The notes beneath the pieces were generated by a model that was not told the DNA's origin, searched no databases, and worked only from the letters and a program-made list of their open reading frames with translations. From Flavobacteriales bacterium UBA1112 (GTDB taxonomy: Bacteria > Bacteroidota > Bacteroidia > Flavobacteriales_D > Sanyastnellaceae), in the NCBI GenBank assembly GCA_002313415.1, contig DCBH01000088.1, positions 49,159 through 62,142 on the forward strand: a stretch of DNA of 12,984 bases, given 5' to 3'. Position 1 is the first letter of the stretch, and each line of letters starts with the position of its first letter. Made by a program: the position numbers and the translations under genes. Below, piece by piece: positions 1 to 6,393 of this stretch.

Positions 1-464
1 CGACCAACCACCGCAGACGTCCATATCCACCTCCCTGCCAAAGTCAAAATCGCATGACTTCCAAGCCAAACCGAAAGTGTCTGGTAGTGGTCCACATGCG
101 TTTGAGTGACATCGTCAAGCAAAAGAGCAAAAAACAGCACCACTCCCCCAATCGCGCTCGAGCGAATGACATGACGAACTTCGAGACCGCGATGACGCCG
201 ACGCACATCGACGTACATTCCCATGAAGGCATATACGGAACACCAAAAGAGTGGAACCACCAACATGGCCAACCAGAAATTGTGGTCAGGTGAAACATCG
301 ATGTCAAAGCCATAGTGCCGAGGCTCAATGACACTTTTCCGGAAGAAAAACAGGGCGGCCCAAGCCATTGCGGCAGCCAATCCGTCAGTCCACAGATATC
401 TCCACCACCAACCGCTCCAGGGACGACGCGGTTCAGTCTTCGGTGCAACAACCTCAATCGTCAA
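1..464 (-). CDS. Polyprenyl-phosphate sugar transferase, N-terminal part (cut by window edge)
   Basis: The minus-strand frame reads 154 codons without a stop and runs off position 1. It has Trp-rich hydrophobic segments at about residues 26-42, 62-84 and 103-117, separated by basic loops. Conserved landmarks are FFFRKSVIEPRHYG (39-52), a YxxxMGMYVDVRRR stretch (78-90) and FFALLLDDV (111-119). I know these from the N-terminal membrane domain of Bacteroidota exopolysaccharide glycosylphosphotransferases (WcaJ/PglC superfamily), which load the first sugar phosphate onto undecaprenyl phosphate at the inner membrane. The catalytic C-terminal sugar-transferase domain would lie beyond the edge. No ATG precedes the conserved start of the domain; the best start is TTG at 464, overlapping the end of the lipoprotein gene by 11 nt, which suggests coupled translation. 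The first in-frame ATG (codon 33) would cut into the first membrane segment. The sugar specificity cannot be read from this part. Confidence 0.82.
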   Translation of the reverse strand, partial: MTIEVVAPKTEPRRPWSGWWWRYLWTDGLAAAMAWAALFFFRKSVIEPRHYGFDIDVSPDHNFWLAMLVVPLFWCSVYAFMGMYVDVRRRHRGLEVRHVIRSSAIGGVVLFFALLLDDVTQTHVDHYQTLSVWLGSHAILTLAGRWIWTSAVVG

Positions 465-1347
465 AGTGTACGAATTTGAAATTGTCAATCCAGATGTTAC
501 CCTCTGTCCCGTCCGCGGGGATGTTGGCGTTCAGGCCGATTTCGAAAGAACCGGCATCTGGCATCGACGACAGCGCAGGGTACAAATCGAGATAAATCTT
601 GTTCCAATCGCACCCTTCATCGTTGCAATTCGGATTCAAAACCAAAATTGGCAGACGTCCAGCCTGACTTCCTCCAAATACCTCAAGCCCCACGACAAAT
701 CCAACATCGCATTTGTAATGGAATTCTAGGTAAACAGGACGGTCTCGAGGAAGATCATAGAATTGCTCGTGAGTCGCCGCATTCAATTGAGTATGGTTGC
801 TGTCCAATCGGATGTAACCACTTCCATCTCCTTCAAAAACATTCTCAGAATCGATGATTCGTTGCACCTCCACATTGCTGTTGGTGCTTTCCAAAAAACG
901 ATTGGCTGACTCAAAATCCTCAGCGAGAATGACTTTGGTTTGGAGAGCCTGCGTATTGACGTAGTTGCCTTCAAATACGTGGTCGATTTCGGTAGTAGGC
1001 TCACCGTCCAAGTCCACTCGATTGGCTTCATAAAAGGGATAAGTTCTCCTCGTAGCAGCAATTCCATTGGCGCGGATGCCAGGCACAAGGGTGAGGGTTT
1101 GAGGTTCTCCTCCGGGCAAGGTCACGGTGGCGGGAAGCGGATACACTCCCACCACATCCGTTTCACTGTAAACCCACACTTCTTCGACTTTATGACGCGC
1201 CGTACCCTCAGCTGGCGTTGTGTTCAAGACGTAATCACTGATTTGTAGAACTTCAGGTGCACCCAAATCCCATTGGTCGGGACGACATCCCGTCAAAGAC
1301 AGCATCGCCATAGAGAACAACAAAGGCCTTGTTTTTTTTGGAGTCAT
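454..1347 (-). CDS. Putative lipoprotein with jelly-roll-like C-terminal domain
   Basis: This encodes a 297-residue exported lipoprotein of unassigned function. The N-terminus is basic (MTPKKTR), followed by a short hydrophobic core and the lipobox LTGC with Cys21 as the lipidated residue. I chose the ATG at 1347 because it places this signal correctly; the reading frame extends further upstream, to 1416, but that adds a non-signal leader overlapping the dksA-like gene. Residues 55-105 resemble a small beta domain I have seen in uncharacterised Bacteroidota lipoproteins (EEVWVYSETDVVGVYPLPA, then PGIRANGIAATR and YPFYE). Residues 142-297 look like an all-beta, lectin/laminin-G-like fold ending in NIWIDNFKFVHF. 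Cys213, Cys241 and Cys246 could pair. It lies 50 nt after the dksA-like gene and overlaps the sugar transferase, so a role in glycan export or surface attachment is an inference. A weak promoter-like TACCTTCG lies at 1390-1383 on the minus strand. Confidence 0.8.
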   Translation of the reverse strand: MTPKKTRPLLFSMAMLSLTGCRPDQWDLGAPEVLQISDYVLNTTPAEGTARHKVEEVWVYSETDVVGVYPLPATVTLPGGEPQTLTLVPGIRANGIAATRRTYPFYEANRVDLDGEPTTEIDHVFEGNYVNTQALQTKVILAEDFESANRFLESTNSNVEVQRIIDSENVFEGDGSGYIRLDSNHTQLNAATHEQFYDLPRDRPVYLEFHYKCDVGFVVGLEVFGGSQAGRLPILVLNPNCNDEGCDWNKIYLDLYPALSSMPDAGSFEIGLNANIPADGTEGNIWIDNFKFVHFDD

Positions 1348-1397
1348 TTGCGTGCCAATCAACGTGCGCCACATTTGTGTTGCGAAGGTACACTTGC

Positions 1398-1727
1398 TCA
1401 GGTGCACCTGACACAACTTGTGGCACCCGGCATCAGCATGAGTCTGCCCACGGGAATGTCTTCACCGCAACGCATGCACTTCCCAAATTTTGCTTCTCGC
1501 ATTCGCAACAATCCCATATCCAATTGCTCCAACTCGCGCTCGAGCTGCCTGAGTGCCGCCTCATTCACACTGCGGTTGTTGATCGCATCCATGCGGCTCA
1601 CCCTACCGATGGCATCGCTCGGGGGGATGGGGCGGGTTAATTCTCGATACTCGTCGATGCGCTCGACGAGATTCATCCTTTTTCGCTTTGCGCGCGTCAA
1701 AATTTGTCGCCGTTCCTCCTGGGTCAT
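1398..1727 (-). CDS. DksA/TraR-type C4 zinc finger protein
   Basis: This 109-residue protein belongs to the TraR/DksA family, whose members bind in the secondary channel of RNA polymerase and alter transcription at particular promoters, in DksA together with ppGpp. Residues 1-80 are charged and helical, forming the expected coiled-coil hairpin with the turn near IPPSDAIGRVSRMDAINN (34-51) and acidic residues at its tip. The C-terminus carries a four-cysteine zinc site, Cys84-x2-Cys87 and Cys105-x2-Cys108. It is shorter than E. coli DksA (151 residues), in line with the short single-domain members common in Bacteroidota. Databases often mislabel such proteins as DnaK suppressors. It starts with ATG at 1727, is divergent from the transaldolase gene, and is followed 50 nt later by the lipoprotein gene, with which it may be co-transcribed. 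Whether it has DksA activity is unknown. Confidence 0.88.
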   Translation of the reverse strand: MTQEERRQILTRAKRKRMNLVERIDEYRELTRPIPPSDAIGRVSRMDAINNRSVNEAALRQLERELEQLDMGLLRMREAKFGKCMRCGEDIPVGRLMLMPGATSCVRCT

Positions 1728-1838
1728 GCTTCAAGATACAACGGCTGTGAACAGGTCGGGGACAACTCCCGAGTTAAATGAAACCTAACTACGTGCTGGA
1801 CCAACTATTTTCAACGCCTCATTCACAACCCTCTCGAC

Positions 1839-2495
1839 ATGAAATTTTTCATCGACACAGCCAATCTTGATCAAATTCGCGAAGCTCAAGCCTACGGCAT
1901 TTTGGACGGAGTAACCACCAATCCGTCTTTGATGGCCAAAGAAGGAATCGCAGGAGACAAAGCGGTGAAAGCTCATTACCGGGCCATTTGTGAAATTGTG
2001 GATGGAGACGTGAGCGCTGAAGTCATTTCCACAGATTTTGAAGGCATGATTCGCGAGGGAAAAGCCCTTGCCGAATTGCACGAAAACATTGTTGTAAAGG
2101 TGCCCATGATTCCAGAGGGAATCAAGGCGATCAGCCACTTTACAGAGAGCGGCATTCGCACCAATTGCACCCTCATATTCTCACCAGGACAAGCACTCAT
2201 TGCCGCCAAGGCTGGAGCATCCTACGTGAGCCCATTCATTGGGCGCTTGGATGACATCAGCTCTGATGGCATGGACCTCATTGAGGACATTCGCAACATT
2301 TTCGACAATTACGATTTCGGGACTGAAATTTTGGCCGCGAGCGTTCGTGGCCCCATGCATGTCATTGAATGCGCCATGTTGGGTGCGGATGTGATGACGG
2401 GACCGCTGAGCGCCATCGAAGGCCTGATGAAGCACCCCCTGACCGACATCGGACTGGCCAAATTTCTTGCCGACCACGCCAAGTCCAACGGTTAA
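1839..2495 (+). CDS. tal: Transaldolase, small TalC/Fsa-type
   Basis: This 218-residue protein matches the full length of the small single-domain transaldolases (TalC/Fsa group), cytoplasmic TIM-barrel class I aldolases. The N-terminus MKFFIDTANLDQIREA and the following GVTTNPSLMAKEG are family signatures. Lys87 in NIVVKVPM is the Schiff-base lysine; Asp6, Asn28, Thr111 and Arg136 fall at the usual active-site positions. Two residues separate transaldolases from fructose-6-phosphate aldolases: here Glu61 (AEV) and Phe133 (SPFIGR) match transaldolase, whereas aldolase Fsa has Gln and Tyr. The expected role is therefore transfer of the dihydroxyacetone unit in the non-oxidative pentose phosphate pathway. 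It is the first gene of a likely two-gene unit, with the YciO-like gene starting 21 nt after its stop. The function is well supported; substrate preference is inferred from these two residues. Confidence 0.95.
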   Translation: MKFFIDTANLDQIREAQAYGILDGVTTNPSLMAKEGIAGDKAVKAHYRAICEIVDGDVSAEVISTDFEGMIREGKALAELHENIVVKVPMIPEGIKAISHFTESGIRTNCTLIFSPGQALIAAKAGASYVSPFIGRLDDISSDGMDLIEDIRNIFDNYDFGTEILAASVRGPMHVIECAMLGADVMTGPLSAIEGLMKHPLTDIGLAKFLADHAKSNG

Positions 2496-2516
2496 TTCTG
2501 TTTCTCGTGACATGAC

Positions 2517-3143
2517 ATGGCTCATTTGGTCAAATTGCACGACGACAATCCTGACCCTCGAAAGGTCAGACAGGTGTTGGAGGTTCTGAACCAAAATGGT
2601 CTCATCGTTTGCCCTACGGATACGGTGTACAGCTTTGCAACGAAATTGGGAAGCTCCAAAGGATTTGATCGCTTGTCAAAAGCCAAGGGAATCAAGCCGA
2701 ATCAGGCGCATTTTTCTCTGCTCTGCGCAGACCTGAGTGACCTCAGCAAATACGCGACCCACATTGGAAACCCGCTATTCAAAATGATGAAGCGAAAATT
2801 GCCAGGGCCATACACGTTTGTGTTGCCTGCCAGCGGTGAGGTCCCAAAACTCTACAAGGGAAAAAAAAGGACCATTGGCATCCGTGTGCCCAAACACGCC
2901 GTCGCCCAGCACCTCCTCCGTGAGCTTGGGAGTCCCTTGGTAGTCAGCAGTGTGCATGACGAAGATGCTGTGCTGGAGTACACCACAGATCCCGAGCTTA
3001 TTCTGGAACGATACAACCACCTCGTCGATCTTGTGGTGGATGGAGGCATCGGACATTTGGAAGCCTCCACGGTACTGGACTGCACGGGAAGTGAGCCTCA
3101 AGTTTTGCGCCTAGGTCTCGGCGCAATTGACGACTTGTGGTAA
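2517..3143 (+). CDS. Sua5/YciO/YrdC family protein, YciO-like
   Basis: This 208-residue protein has the YrdC fold. Visible signatures are LIVCPTDTVYSFATKL (29-44), the basic KAKGIKPNQ (56-63) and LPGPYTFVLPAS (95-106), the KRTIGIRVP strand (117-125) and the C-terminal EASTVLDCTG (182-191). The family includes threonylcarbamoyl-AMP synthases (TsaC/YrdC, Sua5), which use threonine, bicarbonate and ATP in the first step of t6A tRNA modification. The sequence KKRTIGIRVP, the DLVVDGGIGHLEASTV segment and the absence of a Sua5 C-terminal domain look closer to the YciO branch, whose cellular role is less settled. It may therefore be either the cell's TsaC or a paralogue. It follows the transaldolase gene by 21 nt and is probably co-transcribed, with no functional link obvious. 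It converges on pcm with only 12 nt between the stops. Confidence 0.9.
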   Translation: MAHLVKLHDDNPDPRKVRQVLEVLNQNGLIVCPTDTVYSFATKLGSSKGFDRLSKAKGIKPNQAHFSLLCADLSDLSKYATHIGNPLFKMMKRKLPGPYTFVLPASGEVPKLYKGKKRTIGIRVPKHAVAQHLLRELGSPLVVSSVHDEDAVLEYTTDPELILERYNHLVDLVVDGGIGHLEASTVLDCTGSEPQVLRLGLGAIDDLW

Positions 3144-3155
3144 AACGATTCAATC

Positions 3156-3812
3156 TCAGTCGCGCGCGCGTGCCTCAAGCATGGGAACAAAGGCGGCGCA
3201 TCCATGATCTTTTTTGGTGAATTCGAGTTCACTGATTCTTTCTATGGTCCACATCCGCTGTGTTTCACCATCACCCACAGGAATAACCATGCGACCTCCC
3301 ACCTTCAACTGACCTAACAAGGCCTGAGGAATATCAGGAGCTCCACAAGTGATGATGATGCCATCAAAAGGAGCGAAAACAGGCTTGCCTTTGTAGCCAT
3401 CACCATAATACAAAAATGGCTTCCACCCCATGGCCTTCAACAAAACTCCCGAGGAGTCAAAAAGTGCTTTTTGTCTCTCAATGCTGTGCACTTTGAGCCC
3501 AAGAGCACACAGCACAGCACACTGATAACCACTGCCAGTTCCAATCTCCAAAATGTTATCCCCTGGCCGGGCGTCAAGCAACTCGGTTTGTTTTGCCACA
3601 GTATGCGGCTGGCTAATGGTTTGGCCTGCTGCAATGGGAAAAGCCTTGTTGCTGTAGGCAAACTGCGAAAATGCTGAATCCAAAAAAAAGTGTCGAGGCA
3701 CCCGATTCATGGCGTCAAGCACAGCTTCACTCTGAATTCCCATCGAGCGAAGGTCATCCAGCAGCTTGCGCCGCTGTCCCTTGTGCATGTACGTATCCTC
3801 TGGAAGTTGCAT
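3156..3812 (-). CDS. pcm: Protein-L-isoaspartate O-methyltransferase
   Basis: This 218-residue cytoplasmic enzyme repairs proteins by transferring a methyl group from S-adenosylmethionine to L-isoaspartyl residues formed by ageing of Asn and Asp. Family motifs are clear: VPRHFFLDSAF (38-48), FPIAAGQTISQPHTVA (58-73) with the substrate-binding segment, SAM motif I ILEIGTGSGYQC (87-98), the acidic IER (111-113), YGDGYKG (136-142) and VGGRMVIPVGD (171-181). The ATG at 3812 gives MQLPEDTYMHKGQRRKL, which matches the usual start of Bacteroidota members; ATG at 3788 is a possible shorter start (210 residues). The frame stays open upstream to 4091, but that would overlap the divergent DUF4494 gene and adds nothing recognisable. 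It converges on the YciO-like gene, and the 105 bp upstream are shared with DUF4494. Confidence 0.95.
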   Translation of the reverse strand: MQLPEDTYMHKGQRRKLLDDLRSMGIQSEAVLDAMNRVPRHFFLDSAFSQFAYSNKAFPIAAGQTISQPHTVAKQTELLDARPGDNILEIGTGSGYQCAVLCALGLKVHSIERQKALFDSSGVLLKAMGWKPFLYYGDGYKGKPVFAPFDGIIITCGAPDIPQALLGQLKVGGRMVIPVGDGETQRMWTIERISELEFTKKDHGCAAFVPMLEARARD

Positions 3813-3917
3813 GACGTCCAAACTACGTTTTACGTGCAAGCCAAATGTGCATGACCTGTGAGCAATTTTCACATCGCATTGGTGAACAGCGTTTCTCCCT
3901 CCGTGTAGCTTCGCAAC

Positions 3918-4457
3918 ATGGTTAAACATTGGTTCAACTGTAAGGTCAGCTCCCGGGCCACAGACAGCGAAGGTGCTGAAATCAAAAAGGTGGAACAATT
4001 TGTACTCGACGCTTTTACCTATACAGAAGCCGAAACACGCATGACCCAGATTTGTGAATACGAAGGAATTCGACCTTTTGAAATCACACAACTGACCAAA
4101 ACCAACCTCATAGAAGTGATTCGATATCCAGAGTGCAACAAATGGTTTCGAGTCAAGGTGGCGATGACCACATTCGATGCTGACAAAGGCACAGAAAAGG
4201 AAAGCAATCAGAATATTTTATTGAGCGCAACCGACATCAGAGATGCCTACGACAAAGTATCTCAGCACATGAACCAATTGGGCGTGGGATACGTCATCCC
4301 CTCCATTGCTTTTCAAAAAATCATCGAGGTCTTTCCCCAGGATGAATGGCAAGTGGTCGACGGCCAAGAGCAGCCCAAAACCGCCAATCAAGTATCTGAA
4401 GGAACCAACTTAAACGCAGAGACGGACAGGGTCCCGTTTGAAGCGAATGCAGTCTGA
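3918..4457 (+). CDS. DUF4494 family protein
   Basis: This 179-residue, probably cytoplasmic protein has no signal peptide or membrane segment. Residues 1-155 match my memory of DUF4494, a conserved Bacteroidota family: it begins HWFNCKVSSRATDSEG, then EQFVLDAFTYTEAETRM (26-42), followed by a mixed alpha/beta domain with KWFRVKVAMTTFD and a helix-rich part ending IAFQKIIEVFP. The last 25 or so residues are polar and probably disordered. The biochemical function is unknown to me. The ATG at 3918 is preceded by a 105-bp divergent region shared with pcm. Its stop lies 1 nt from the stop of the converging helicase gene, so transcripts from the two sides very likely overlap at their 3' ends. Confidence 0.85.
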   Translation: MVKHWFNCKVSSRATDSEGAEIKKVEQFVLDAFTYTEAETRMTQICEYEGIRPFEITQLTKTNLIEVIRYPECNKWFRVKVAMTTFDADKGTEKESNQNILLSATDIRDAYDKVSQHMNQLGVGYVIPSIAFQKIIEVFPQDEWQVVDGQEQPKTANQVSEGTNLNAETDRVPFEANAV

Positions 4458-4458
4458 T

Positions 4459-6393
4459 TCAGCCCACCATCCAGCTCCACGCACTGTCGTAGTCATCCCT
4501 CTCTTGGGCGTGTTCAAGAAGCCACCTCAAGTAGGGATTTGTGCTTAGCGTCGCGCTATCACCAACGAGCATGCAGGCCTGCTTTGCCCGGGTTTGGGCC
4601 ACGTGAATGCGGCGACTTTCACTGAGGAATCCGACCTCACCGCGGTCGTTGCTCCGGGTCAAGGACACAATCATGCCGTCTCGCTCTTGGCCTTGAAAGC
4701 CATCGACAGTCTGAATTGTCACATTTGCATGTCCCTGCACGTCTCCTTTCAAAACAGCTTCTGACCACAAATCCCGCAAGAGTTCTACCTGCGCTGCATA
4801 TGGAGCTACAATTCCCAAAGACATGCCGGGATGCTTTTGAAACCACTCCACAGCTCGATCCAAAACAAATGCCGCTTCCTCTGGGTTGGACACGCTCCCC
4901 CCCTTCGCGGAGCGCATTTCCTCAAAACCGCATCCAGCCGTGTCCACCCATATCCAAGGACGGATGCCCTCCAACGTCGCATGCGCCACTTCCTCATGCG
5001 CCCGAAGACGGCCCCCATAAAAGTGTGCATTCCCCGCAGACATGATGGCCTCATGCATGCGATGTTGGACTTCAAGCATGACTGTATGCTCCGGATGGAC
5101 TTCAATCAAACGCTCCAGCATGGTTTTTTCAAGAATGCTGCCTTCCTTGCTCTTGACAGTTGGTGGCAATTGACATGGATCCCCGCACAGCACCAACCGC
5201 ATGGCCCTTCTCATGGCAATGAGTACAGCGGGTGGCAAAGCTTGCGCCGCCTCATCCACCACAGCCACGTCGAACGTCAAGCCTCGCAGGCGATGGTCAT
5301 CGCATCCAACCAAGGTGGCGCACACCACATCTGCTTCGCGAATCACCTTTTCTGACAAGTATGCTTCCAACTCTGTAGCTTCCTTGCGCAACGCGCGCGC
5401 CTCAGCCCGTGCGGCCCGACGTGCCTCGCGCTGCTCTGACCCAAAGTTCCTCACGTATCGGTCGGCCTCACGCTGCCTTTGTTCGGCTTCCTGCCGCGTT
5501 TTGACAACTCGACCATACTCAGGCTGCCTTTGAATGTGTACATCAAGAGTACATTCAGAGACATGGTCGCTTACTCTCATCGGATGACCCAATCGGACCA
5601 CATTCAGACCTGTTCGTCCCAACCTTTCAACGAGCACATCGACGGCCATATTTGAAGGTGCCGAAGCCAAAACTTGATCCCCAGCTCGAACCAAACCCCA
5701 AATCGCGGAAACCAATGTTTTCGTTTTTCCGGTCCCCGGAGGCCCGTGAAGTAAAGACAAGGGTGCACGAGACCACACGTTTTCCGCCGCAGTCCGTTGC
5801 TGTGCATTTAAACCACTTGCATCTGCGATGACAACATCCCCAGTTTCTGCAAGTGAAAACCATTCCGAGACTGCCAGAGCTGAATTGCGAAATGTCTTGC
5901 GTTCCGAATCTTGAATGTTGACCCAATGACTAAGTGCATGCGCCATGGCATTGTAGCTGCGCTCATCTGCCCTGGCATCCACCGTCCACAACACGTGTTG
6001 CAGAGCCATTCCTTCAGGGCCGTCACCCTCCAAAACCACGTCCATCTCGAGCCCTCGAATTTTCATCACGCGTGCGGGCCACTTCCCCCATTCGGTCACA
6101 TCATGGACATCTCCAACTGGCGTCAATAGCACGGCACTGCCCACACGGAAGATGCCAGGAATCCCGCCACCCTCCTTGCAAGCCACACTCCATTTGGCTC
6201 CACCAAATGCATATGAGGCCTTCGTGACCTCCACAGGCGACCAGGTCAACCCTTCCGACCGACGAACTTTCAATGATGACTCAGAAAATATTTGAGCAAG
6301 GTGCTTTCTGTCATGCTCTCTCTCAGCCAACAACGCTTCCGTCCAAGCCGTCAAAAGATCAAGAGGTTCCGACTCAGAGGTCACGGCGGTCAA
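4459..6393 (-). CDS. SF1B DNA/RNA helicase, Upf1/IGHMBP2-like
   Basis: This 644-residue protein is a superfamily 1B ATP-dependent helicase of the Upf1/SMUBP-2 type. The motifs appear in order: Q motif LNAQQRTA (195-202), Walker A GPPGTGKT (217-224), motif II VVDEAA (378-383), motif III GDPCQLPPT (404-412), motif IV QHRMH (443-447), motif V VDGFQGQERD (563-572) and motif VI HVAQTRAK (597-604). Residues 60-140 form a beta-rich N-terminal domain, as in IGHMBP2. Between motifs Ia and II lies a very basic/acidic helical insert (298-350) with repeated REAxRxARAEAR, probably a coiled stalk. No ATG fits. The TTG at 6393 overlaps the previous stop in a TTGA arrangement, with GTG at 6384 as the alternative. 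It ends a three-gene operon after two exported proteins and probably acts in the cytoplasm. Its nucleic-acid target is unknown. Confidence 0.92.
   Translation of the reverse strand: MTAVTSESEPLDLLTAWTEALLAEREHDRKHLAQIFSESSLKVRRSEGLTWSPVEVTKASYAFGGAKWSVACKEGGGIPGIFRVGSAVLLTPVGDVHDVTEWGKWPARVMKIRGLEMDVVLEGDGPEGMALQHVLWTVDARADERSYNAMAHALSHWVNIQDSERKTFRNSALAVSEWFSLAETGDVVIADASGLNAQQRTAAENVWSRAPLSLLHGPPGTGKTKTLVSAIWGLVRAGDQVLASAPSNMAVDVLVERLGRTGLNVVRLGHPMRVSDHVSECTLDVHIQRQPEYGRVVKTRQEAEQRQREADRYVRNFGSEQREARRAARAEARALRKEATELEAYLSEKVIREADVVCATLVGCDDHRLRGLTFDVAVVDEAAQALPPAVLIAMRRAMRLVLCGDPCQLPPTVKSKEGSILEKTMLERLIEVHPEHTVMLEVQHRMHEAIMSAGNAHFYGGRLRAHEEVAHATLEGIRPWIWVDTAGCGFEEMRSAKGGSVSNPEEAAFVLDRAVEWFQKHPGMSLGIVAPYAAQVELLRDLWSEAVLKGDVQGHANVTIQTVDGFQGQERDGMIVSLTRSNDRGEVGFLSESRRIHVAQTRAKQACMLVGDSATLSTNPYLRWLLEHAQERDDYDSAWSWMVG

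Noticed and set aside
44..457. Minus-strand 137-codon frame beginning with ATG
   Set aside because: It is out of frame with the recognisable sugar transferase membrane domain on the same strand and has no family resemblance.
1348..1416. Longer start for the lipoprotein gene
   Set aside because: The extra 23 residues would precede a good lipoprotein signal and overlap the end of the dksA-like gene.
1756..1772. Hairpin TCGGG/CCCGA between the dksA-like gene and the transaldolase gene
   Set aside because: Only 5 bp with a 7-nt loop and no T run; in a divergent spacer it is not convincing as terminator or operator.
3813..4091. 93-codon N-terminal extension of pcm
   Set aside because: It overlaps the divergent DUF4494 coding sequence, and the family start is at 3812.
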